From an uncultured Pseudomonas sp. (GTDB taxonomy: Bacteria; Pseudomonadota; Gammaproteobacteria; Pseudomonadales; Pseudomonadaceae): DNA of 29,937 nucleotides. The stretch covers positions 1-29,937 of the forward strand of contig CALUCI010000043.1 of NCBI GenBank assembly GCA_943914515.1. Direction: 5' to 3'. The position numbers and the translations under genes were made by a program. This document shows, one piece after another, positions 24,011 to 29,937 of this stretch (its first letter is position 1; each line of letters begins with the position of its first letter). The notes under the pieces were generated by a model. The model ran no database searches. It was not told the origin of the DNA and saw nothing but the letters and a program-made list of their open reading frames with translations.

Positions 24011-25672
24011 TCAGAAGGTGTATTTGGCGTTGAGCGACAGGTAGTCGCGGTCGGCCATCAGGCGGCCCTGGGCGACATCCGGCGAACTGAGGTAGGCGAC
24101 GTACGTCAGGCCGACCTGGAAGTTGCCCAGGTACTTGAAGTCGCCGCCGACGGTCAGCCGTTTTTCGTCGCGCCCCAGACCTTGATAGGCGCTGCCGTCG
24201 ACGTTCTGGGTCCAGACCAGTTTGGTGGTCAGGTCGACGCCGTTGGCGATGGACGGGTAGTCCATGTAGGCGCCGATCCCCAGCAGGGTCGAGCCGCGGG
24301 TCTGGGTGGCAGATTCGAAGGTGTCGTAGACGCCATCGACGCCGGCCCCGCCGCCGCTGACGGTGAGCTTGTCGACGCCCTGGATGCGCTGGTGCACCAC
24401 TTCACCCATGAAGGTGGTCTGCTGGGCGAGGAAGCTCGGGCCGAGGATGTACGAGGCGTTGAGGTTGCCCTGCCAGATCTGCCCGGTGGTCGGTGCGCCA
24501 TTGTTCAGGTACACCGAGGCGCCGTCGCGGTAGCTGAGGTCGCCGGCGTACTGCATCGAATCGCCGATCTTCGAGCTGAAACTGATACCGGTCAGCTCGA
24601 CGTCCTCGAAATAGCCCAGGCGATAGGCAGGAGCCGACTCGACGCCGCTGTGACGGGCCAGACGGCGCAGCGAGGAATACTCGGTGCTGCCGCTGAAGTC
24701 GAAGAACATCGAACCGATACGCTCGTGGTAACGGTAGTGGAACAGCCCGATTTCGGTGTTCTCGGTGATCCGGTAGCGCACCCCCAGGCCCCACTGGCCG
24801 CTGTCACGGGGCTTCAACTCGCCGGCATAGTTGACCCCGGTGAAGCTCTTGTCCGGCAGGTTGGCGATCACCCCGGGGGCCAGACGGAAGAACTCGGCAC
24901 CAGGGCCGAAGGTGTCGCTGCCGAAGTAGTCGCCCACCGGGTTGAGCTGGGTCTTCTCCCACTCGTACTGGTAGTAGCCGACCAGCGCCAGGTCTTCGTT
25001 GAGCGACCACGACGCCGAGACCTGCCCCACCGGCAGGTAGGAGTCCTTGGCCTCGGTGCCGGGCACGTTGAACTTGGTCGCATCGACCGGCGCCTGGCCC
25101 TGACTGATGTTGGCCCAGAACAGGCTTTCGCCCCACGCCACCAGATGGCGGCCGGCCTTCACCGAGAGGTACTGGGTCTCACCGACGTCGAAGTTGCCGT
25201 AGACATAGGCATCGAGCAGGCGTGCCTTGCTGCCGCTGAGACGGCGAGTGTCGTCGCTGAAGCCGTCGGCGCGACCGACCTTGTTCACCGTGCCTGGCGA
25301 GTCGTTATCGTTGTCGCGGTGGTAGACGTCGTCGTAGAAGTGGCTGCCGCGCAGTACCGCACCGAGGTTGTCGTGCTTGAGCATCAGTTCGCCGAACAGG
25401 CTGACGCGGTTGTTGACCAGCGCGCCGCGCTTGAAGTTGCGCGTGCCGTCGTCGTTGTTGAGGTCGTTGAGGTACTCGTGGGCCGGCTTGCCGGTACGCA
25501 TCGAGGCGGTGTAGTTGACCGTCAGCGAGGTATCCAGGGTGGTGTTCTCGCCCAGTTCGAAACTCGGCCCGGCAGTGGCCGCGCCACTGGCCAGGCCGAT
25601 GGCCAGGGCCAGCAGGCTGCGGCGCCGCAGGTCACGGGTGGCGGGCTGGGCGATCCGGTTGTGCAATGACAT
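24011..25672 (-). CDS. DUF1302-family outer-membrane protein
   Basis: 553 residues from the ATG at 25672, preceded by GGAGAGGAG; the frame is open further upstream across the promoter. A signal peptide is visible: Arg-rich start, hydrophobic LLALAIGLASGAATA, cleavage near residue 35. The mature part is rich in alternating beta strands and ends in LNAKYTF, with the C-terminal Phe typical of BAM-assembled barrels. DUF1302 proteins are found beside steroid, terpene and alkane degradation genes in Pseudomonas. A role in steroid uptake or surface sensing is inferred, not shown. It has its own copy of the cluster motif (S4) upstream, so it is probably co-regulated. It lies 86 bp downstream of the CoA ligase. 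Confidence 0.8.
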   Translation of the reverse strand: MSLHNRIAQPATRDLRRRSLLALAIGLASGAATAGPSFELGENTTLDTSLTVNYTASMRTGKPAHEYLNDLNNDDGTRNFKRGALVNNRVSLFGELMLKHDNLGAVLRGSHFYDDVYHRDNDNDSPGTVNKVGRADGFSDDTRRLSGSKARLLDAYVYGNFDVGETQYLSVKAGRHLVAWGESLFWANISQGQAPVDATKFNVPGTEAKDSYLPVGQVSASWSLNEDLALVGYYQYEWEKTQLNPVGDYFGSDTFGPGAEFFRLAPGVIANLPDKSFTGVNYAGELKPRDSGQWGLGVRYRITENTEIGLFHYRYHERIGSMFFDFSGSTEYSSLRRLARHSGVESAPAYRLGYFEDVELTGISFSSKIGDSMQYAGDLSYRDGASVYLNNGAPTTGQIWQGNLNASYILGPSFLAQQTTFMGEVVHQRIQGVDKLTVSGGGAGVDGVYDTFESATQTRGSTLLGIGAYMDYPSIANGVDLTTKLVWTQNVDGSAYQGLGRDEKRLTVGGDFKYLGNFQVGLTYVAYLSSPDVAQGRLMADRDYLSLNAKYTF

Positions 25673-25739
25673 TGCTCCTCTCCTTTCTTGTTGTTGTTCT
25701 GGCTTGCCGGCGCAGCCTGAAACAGCGCCGGCAGCGGCA

Positions 25740-25758
25740 CATCGTCCGTTTGGTGAAA
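25740..25758 (-). promoter_or_regulatory. Steroid-cluster 19-bp motif S4, upstream of the DUF1302 gene
   Basis: The minus strand reads TTTCACCAAACGGACGATG and ends 67 bp before the outer-membrane gene ATG. The right half AACGGACGATG is identical to S1 and S3, but the left half is lost. It sits directly after the CoA ligase stop codon. Confidence 0.5.
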
Positions 25759-27384
25759 TCAGTCGCAGGCCACCAGTGCGCGCAGTTCGTTCTTCGCCAC
25801 CTTGCTCGAGGCGTTCAGCGGCAGCGCCGGAAACAGCCGGACCTGGCGTGGCACCTTGTAATTGGCCATGCGCTCGCGGCTCCAGGCGATCAGTTCGTCC
25901 TCCGCCAGTTGCCGGCCCTCGCGCAGCACCACGCAGGCGCAACCGACCTCGCCCATGCGCGCGTCAGGGATGCCGATCACCGCGACCTGAGCAATCGCCG
26001 GATGGGCGATCAGCGCCGCCTCGATTTCCGCCGGGTAGCAGTTGAAACCGCCGACGATGTACATGTCCTTGAGCCGGTCGGTGATCACCAGGTTGCCCTG
26101 GCCGTCGAGCCGGCCGACATCGCCGGTGTGCAGCCAGCCTTCGGCATCGATGGCCTCGCGGGTGGCTTCGGGGTTTTCGAAGTAGCCTTGCATCACATGG
26201 AATCCGCGCAGGCAGATTTCCCCGGTCTCGCCCTGGGCCAGGGCCAGGTTCTGCGGGTCGCGGATGCTCACTTCGGTGCCGGCCAGTGGTCGCCCGCTGG
26301 TGCCGGCGATGACCTCGGCGCTGTCGCCGGGATCGCACAGTGTCGCCAGCCCGCCGCACTCGGTCAGGCCATAGGCCGTGGTCACCAAGCTGAACCCCAG
26401 TTCGTTGCGCATGCGCTCGATCAGGCTCGGCGGAATGCTGGCCGAGCCGGTCACCGCGATGCGCAGGCTGGACAGGTCGGTGTCGGCCAGACGCGGGTGG
26501 GCCAGCAGCGACAAGTACAGGGTCGGCGCGCCGGGCAGTACGCTGATGCGCTCGCGGGCAATGCGCTGGAACACCACATCGGCATCGAACACCGCGTGCG
26601 GCAGGATGGTCGCGCCGGCGATCAGGCAGGTCAGCCAGCCGGCCTTGTAGCCGAAGGCATGGAAGAACGGATTGACGATCAGGTAGCGATCCCCTGGCAC
26701 CAGGCCGATGACCCGCACGTACTCGCTGAACGCCCGCAGGTTCTGCCCGTGGGCACTCATCACGCCCTTGGGTTTGCCGGTGGTGCCGGAGGTGAACAGC
26801 AAGTCGCACATGGCTTGCGGGCCGATCGACAGCGCTCGGCGCTCGGCCGTGAGTTTTTCGATGGTCAGCGCCCCGGTGAGGAACTGCGCGTAGCCAAGGT
26901 CGCGGGTGTCTGCCACCTGCTCGGCGTCGAACACGATCTGGTGCTCCAGGCTCGCCGGGCGGCAAGGTTCGAGCAACGCGGGGTAGTCGACATCGAGAAA
27001 CCGGCGCTGCACGAACAACGCACGACAGCCGCTGCGCGCAAGGATGTCGGCGGCCTCAGCGCCTTTCATCCGGGTATTGATCGGCACCAGCACTGCGCCG
27101 GCACAGTGAATGCCCAGCGCGGCGAGAATCCACTGGCGGCCGTTGGGTGCCCACAGGCCAACCCGGTCACCGGCCTGGATGCCCAGCGCCATCAGCCCGC
27201 GCGTGACGGTCAGCGCCTGCTCGGGCAGGTCGGCGTAGTCCAGACACTGGCCGTCTTCTTCGATGGCGGTGTACCCGGCGAAGCGCGCGGCGCTGGCGAA
27301 CAGCAGGCGCGCGATGCTGGTGGGCGCCGCAGGTACGGGCGCGGCGCAATTCTGGATCGGGTTCATCATCGACTCGCTCATCAT
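25759..27384 (-). CDS. fadD3: FadD3-like acyl-CoA synthetase (HIP-CoA ligase)
   Basis: 541 residues of the AMP-forming ligase (ANL) family. The P-loop is LLFTSGTTGKPKG, followed by the AMP-binding YGLTECGG, the hinge region GWLHTGDVGRLD, the core YIVGGFNCYPAEIE, and SSKVAKNEL with the catalytic Lys near the C-terminus. It is complete. In steroid degraders the single FadD of the C/D-ring branch, FadD3, activates HIP (the propionate left after ring A and B removal), which is the entry to the ipd pathway. Its place after hsaA and kshB supports that. The start overlaps the kshB stop (ATGA). ATGs at 27381 and 27369 are alternatives, and the ribosome site is weak. A side-chain ligase is the main alternative. 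Confidence 0.8.
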   Translation of the reverse strand: MMSESMMNPIQNCAAPVPAAPTSIARLLFASAARFAGYTAIEEDGQCLDYADLPEQALTVTRGLMALGIQAGDRVGLWAPNGRQWILAALGIHCAGAVLVPINTRMKGAEAADILARSGCRALFVQRRFLDVDYPALLEPCRPASLEHQIVFDAEQVADTRDLGYAQFLTGALTIEKLTAERRALSIGPQAMCDLLFTSGTTGKPKGVMSAHGQNLRAFSEYVRVIGLVPGDRYLIVNPFFHAFGYKAGWLTCLIAGATILPHAVFDADVVFQRIARERISVLPGAPTLYLSLLAHPRLADTDLSSLRIAVTGSASIPPSLIERMRNELGFSLVTTAYGLTECGGLATLCDPGDSAEVIAGTSGRPLAGTEVSIRDPQNLALAQGETGEICLRGFHVMQGYFENPEATREAIDAEGWLHTGDVGRLDGQGNLVITDRLKDMYIVGGFNCYPAEIEAALIAHPAIAQVAVIGIPDARMGEVGCACVVLREGRQLAEDELIAWSRERMANYKVPRQVRLFPALPLNASSKVAKNELRALVACD

Positions 27385-28403
27385 TCAGGGAAGCGGATAC
27401 GCAGTTGCGCGCTGGTGGGTACGGCCTGGCAGGCGAGAATCCAGCCCTCGGCCAGTTCGCCGGCATCCAGCGCATCGTTGTGCAGCAACTCGACCTCGCC
27501 GCTTTCCAGGGTGCACATGCACGAGGCGCAACCGCCGACGCGACAGGCACTGGGCGGGTTGAGGCCGGCGCGGTGCATGGCGTCGAGCACGGTTTCGCCG
27601 CTGTCGCAGGCCAGGCTGTAATCTTCGCCGTCGAGGCGCACCGCCAGTTGCGCGGCCACCGCCGCCTCGCTGCTGACCTGCGGCAATGCCTCGCCTTCAC
27701 CGGGCAACGAGACGAACCGCTCGACATGCACGCGGGCACTCGGCATGCCGAGGCTTTTCAGCGCCGCGACCGAAGCGTCCATGAACGGCGCGGGGCCGCA
27801 GATGAACGCCTGGGCATCGACGAACGGCCGTGCCAGTTCGGCCAGTTGCTGGGTGGCGGGCACCCCCTGGATCGAATCCAGCCAGTGGACGATCTGCAGG
27901 CGCTGCGGATGGGCGTTGGCGAGAAAGCGCAGTTCGTCGCGGAAAATCACCGACTGCTCGTCGCGGTTGGCGTAGATCAGCAGGATCCTGCCCTGCCCGG
28001 CCAGCAGCGCCGAGCGCAGGATCGACAGCACCGGCGTGACCCCGCTGCCGCCGCCGAACAGCAGCAGATCGGCATCCAGCGAACGCGGCACGAACACCCC
28101 GGCCGGTGGCAGCACGTCGAGGCTCTGGCCTTCCTGCAACTCGCCGCAGAGCCAGTTGGAGGCACGCCCGTCGCGCACCCGCTTGACCGTCACCCGCAGC
28201 GGCTCGTCGAGCAAGGGGGTGCTGGACAGCGAGTAACAGCGTGGCAGCCAGCCGCCTTCGAACGGCACGCGCAGGGTCAGGAACTGCCCCGGTTGGTAAC
28301 GGAAACGCTCGCTGAGGTGCTCGGGTACGTCGAACACCAGCGAACGGGCGTCGACGGTTTCCTCGATCACCCGCGCCACGCGCAAGGCAAGATAGTCATT
28401 CAT
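27381..28403 (-). CDS. kshB: KshB-like reductase of 3-ketosteroid 9-alpha-hydroxylase
   Basis: 340 residues of the class IA-type ferredoxin reductases with the iron-sulfur domain at the C-terminus. FAD is bound at RCYSLSS and NAD at LLFGGGSGVTPVLSIL and CGPAPFMD. The plant-type 2Fe-2S cysteines are Cys287, Cys292, Cys295 and Cys325 (CxxxxCxxC...C). It would transfer electrons from NADH to the Rieske oxygenase KshA, which hydroxylates C9 and triggers ring B opening. No KshA gene is in the window. A phenylacetyl-CoA epoxidase reductase (PaaE) or another oxygenase reductase has the same architecture, so the call depends on context. The ATG has only a weak ribosome site. The gene lies 63 bp after hsaA, across a hairpin. 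Confidence 0.82.
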   Translation of the reverse strand: MNDYLALRVARVIEETVDARSLVFDVPEHLSERFRYQPGQFLTLRVPFEGGWLPRCYSLSSTPLLDEPLRVTVKRVRDGRASNWLCGELQEGQSLDVLPPAGVFVPRSLDADLLLFGGGSGVTPVLSILRSALLAGQGRILLIYANRDEQSVIFRDELRFLANAHPQRLQIVHWLDSIQGVPATQQLAELARPFVDAQAFICGPAPFMDASVAALKSLGMPSARVHVERFVSLPGEGEALPQVSSEAAVAAQLAVRLDGEDYSLACDSGETVLDAMHRAGLNPPSACRVGGCASCMCTLESGEVELLHNDALDAGELAEGWILACQAVPTSAQLRIRFPE

Positions 28404-28422
28404 GGTTCAGTACTCAGTGCGA

Positions 28423-28445
28423 CCTGCCTGTGCGGCACAGGCAGG
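28423..28445 (-). terminator. Intercistronic hairpin between hsaA and kshB
   Basis: CCTGCCTGTG-CGG-CACAGGCAGG is a perfect 10-bp stem with a three-base loop, 21 bp after the hsaA stop and 19 bp before the kshB ATG. No U tract follows. It may cause partial termination or protect the hsaA mRNA. It could also influence kshB translation, whose ribosome site is weak. Confidence 0.5.
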
Positions 28446-28466
28446 CGGACGCGCGGTGGGTTGGCC

Positions 28467-29654
28467 TCAGACGAACGGGTCCGGGTTGGGCAGGCCCAGT
28501 TGCACCGCGCCGAAGCTGCGCCCGTAGGCCATGAAGTTGTTGGCGATATGCCCGCGGGCCTGATGCAGGTCGCGGAACAGCCGCGCCACCGGGTTGCTGT
28601 TGTACAGGCCGGAGGCGGCCATGCTGCGCAGCAGGTCGTTGACCCGGTCGGCACAGACGTTGGTCACGTAGGACGACTGGTAGCGGTACAGCAGGCGGGT
28701 TTCGGTGTCCGGGTATTCGCCGGCGCGGGCCAGGGCCATGAGGTGGTCGTAGTTGCGTTCCAGCACCAGCTTGAGCGCGTCGACGGTGATGATCGCCTCG
28801 GCGACCGAGATCTGTGCCACCGGATCGTCCGCGGTGCGCGCGCCGTGCTTGCCGATGTGCGCTGCGGCATTGGCACGAAACTCGTTGATCGCGCCTTGCA
28901 GCGCGCCGATTGCGGACGTGGAAACCGCGCGGGAAAACACCTGGGCGAAGGGAATGGCGTAGATCGGGTTGGTGTTGACCAGGCGCCCCGGCGTGGCCTC
29001 GATGCGCCAGTTGTTGGTGCGTTGCACACGATGGGCCGGGACGAACACATCCTCGACCACGATGTCGTGACTGCCGGTGCCACGCAGGCCCAGCACGTCC
29101 CAGTTGCGCTCGATCAGGTAGTCCTGGCGCGGCAGCAGGAAGGTGCCGTGCTCACTGGCGAAGTCGCCGTCTGCCGGCAGGATGCCGCCGAGGAACACCC
29201 ACTGGCAGTGCTCGCTGCCGCTGGAGAAGCCCCAGCGCCCGCTGATGCGATAGCCGCCTTCGACCACGGTGACCTTGGCGGCTGGCATGTAGGTCGAGGA
29301 AATCAGCGCACCGTGGTCGCTGGCCCAGACTTCGCGTTGCGCCTCGACCGGGTAGCGCGCCAGTTGCCATGGGTGCACGCCCATCACGCCGTAGATCCAG
29401 GCGGTGGACATGCAGCCTTCGGCGAGGATCATCTGGATTTCGAAAAACGTTCGCGGATCTACTTCGTAGCCACCGAAGGCGCGTGGCTGCAATGCCCGCA
29501 ACAGGCCGGCGGCCTGCAACTCGATGATGCTCTCGTCCGGCACCCGCAGATCGCGTTCGGCCTGGGCGGCACGCTCCTTGAGCAACGGCACCAGACGCCG
29601 TGCCCGCTCGATCAGCTCGATTTCTTCCTCGCTCTTGTCACGCATGCTGTGCAT
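28467..29654 (-). CDS. hsaA: HsaA/TesA2-like flavin-dependent monooxygenase
   Basis: 395 residues with the acyl-CoA dehydrogenase fold of group D flavin monooxygenases. Features are ERDLRVPDESIIELQAAGLL, LQPRAFGGYEVDPRTFFEI, GCMSTAWIYGVMGVHPWQLA, SGRWGFSSGSEHCQWV, and DVLGLRGTGSHDIVVEDVFVP. It has no C-terminal YxGxxEIQ, which separates it from true acyl-CoA dehydrogenases. HsaA hydroxylates the phenolic 3-HSA to the catechol 3,4-DHSA using reduced flavin from HsaB; the HsaB gene is not here. I chose the ATG at 29654 (GGGAG nine bases upstream); GTG at 29657 and ATG at 29645 are also possible. It heads the hsaA-kshB-fadD3 operon and has motif S5 upstream. Other two-component phenol hydroxylases are the alternative. 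Confidence 0.85.
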   Translation of the reverse strand: MHSMRDKSEEEIELIERARRLVPLLKERAAQAERDLRVPDESIIELQAAGLLRALQPRAFGGYEVDPRTFFEIQMILAEGCMSTAWIYGVMGVHPWQLARYPVEAQREVWASDHGALISSTYMPAAKVTVVEGGYRISGRWGFSSGSEHCQWVFLGGILPADGDFASEHGTFLLPRQDYLIERNWDVLGLRGTGSHDIVVEDVFVPAHRVQRTNNWRIEATPGRLVNTNPIYAIPFAQVFSRAVSTSAIGALQGAINEFRANAAAHIGKHGARTADDPVAQISVAEAIITVDALKLVLERNYDHLMALARAGEYPDTETRLLYRYQSSYVTNVCADRVNDLLRSMAASGLYNSNPVARLFRDLHQARGHIANNFMAYGRSFGAVQLGLPNPDPFV

Positions 29655-29728
29655 CACTCCATTCTCCCGATCGGGTTGCGCCTTTGCGCAAGCTGGGAGT
29701 GATGATCGGATTCGCGGGCGGGGTCGTT

Positions 29729-29747
29729 CATCGTCAAAGCGGACTAG
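29729..29747 (-). promoter_or_regulatory. Steroid-cluster 19-bp motif S5, upstream of hsaA
   Basis: The minus strand reads CTAGTCCGCTTTGACGATG and ends 74 bp before the chosen hsaA ATG. Only the G before GACGATG differs from the consensus. It lies in the same orientation and distance class as S1-S4 and S6. Confidence 0.68.
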
Positions 29748-29851
29748 GGCTGTGCGAACACTGTGGGCTGGATGGTGGAGGTGTCAGCCGGGAGATTGGG
29801 TTGGGGCGACCAAGCGCCAGGCGAGGGGCTTTTCTGGGTTCTCAAGATCGA

Positions 29852-29890
29852 GCGCCGCCCGCGCGGCGCATCGCTGGCTGTCGCCAGCTC
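29852..29890. repeat. REP-like palindromes at the right edge
   Basis: GCGCCGC-CCGC-GCGGCGC (29852-29869) is a 7-bp stem. It is followed by CTGGC-TGTC-GCCAG and CTCCCAC, the end pattern of the local REP family. The region 29760-29937 shows no credible gene. Confidence 0.5.
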
Positions 29891-29937
29891 CCACATTTGT
29901 TGCAACGAGCCTATGTCTGTCAGGCCATAGTTGACTG

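Noticed and set aside
24182..25669. 495-codon plus-strand frame opposite the DUF1302 gene
   Set aside because: It is antisense to a gene with signal peptide and barrel features; its low-complexity Val/Ala/Glu content looks like a complement artefact.
27405..29702. 765-codon plus-strand frame opposite kshB and hsaA
   Set aside because: It is a shadow of the minus-strand genes, with no domain and no ribosome site.
10977..29760. KstR or KstR2 operator sites
   Set aside because: I looked in the intergenic regions for AAC-x2-GTT-type and AnCAAGnnCTTGnT-type palindromes and saw none convincing. The shared 19-bp motif is different.
1..29937. tRNA, rRNA, integrase, transposase or attachment sites
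   Set aside because: None was recognised on either strand, so the accessory blocks could not be tied to a specific mobile element.

Overview
The window is a GC-rich chromosomal segment that looks like Pseudomonas. The evidence is the codon use, the Pseudomonas-type REP palindromes between genes, and a steroid (bile acid, cholesterol or androgen nucleus) degradation cluster of the proteobacterial type. Most genes have clear counterparts in the 9,10-seco and HIP (C/D-ring) pathways of Mycobacterium tuberculosis and Comamonas testosteroni. All functions are inferred from reading the sequence; no database search was run.

Layout. Positions 1-801 hold the 3' end of an ordinary short-chain acyl-CoA dehydrogenase, followed by about 500 bp of REP-type repeats. 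Positions 1308-10976 (minus strand) are a tightly packed ten-gene operon: hsaC-like extradiol dioxygenase, ipdA, ipdB, a 305-residue enoyl-CoA hydratase, ipdC, echA20, two acyl-CoA dehydrogenases, a FadA6-like thiolase and ipdF. Positions 11147-14395 (minus) hold an M66 zinc metallopeptidase and a TauE/SafE-type permease, which are not steroid genes. Positions 14586-16936 (plus) are a second pair of acyl-CoA dehydrogenases. Positions 17060-19212 (minus) are two short-chain dehydrogenases and an NTF2/SnoaL-fold protein, transcribed divergently from an hsaD-like hydrolase at 19468-20301 (plus). Positions 20682-22693 (plus) are a second accessory block: a halovibrin-like exported protein and a GH19 lytic enzyme. 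Positions 22722-29654 (minus) hold hsaA, kshB, a FadD3-like CoA ligase, a DUF1302 outer-membrane protein and an Old Yellow Enzyme-type flavoprotein.

How the genes fit together. KshB would feed electrons to the 9-alpha-hydroxylase that opens ring B. HsaA hydroxylates the phenolic ring A of the seco-steroid, HsaC cleaves the catechol and HsaD hydrolyses the meta-cleavage product. FadD3 then loads the HIP product onto CoA. IpdF, IpdC, EchA20, IpdAB, the acyl-CoA dehydrogenases and the thiolase open and shorten rings C and D. The NTF2/SDR operon may remove or epimerise bile-acid hydroxyl groups. kshA, kstD, hsaB and hsaEFG are not in the window.

Main discovery. A 19-bp motif, consensus CTAGTCYNNNYGGACGATG in the direction of the gene, lies 60-122 bp upstream of six transcription units. 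Three copies keep the whole consensus closely, one differs in one half, one has a mismatch in the core and one is degenerate. All six are catabolic or outer-membrane units, and all copies point the same way. None was seen upstream of the accessory genes, where two 20-bp lux-box-like palindromes sit upstream of the peptidase and the halovibrin gene. This suggests two separate regulons interleaved in one locus: a steroid regulon with an unknown regulator, and a quorum-sensing-type exoproduct regulon.
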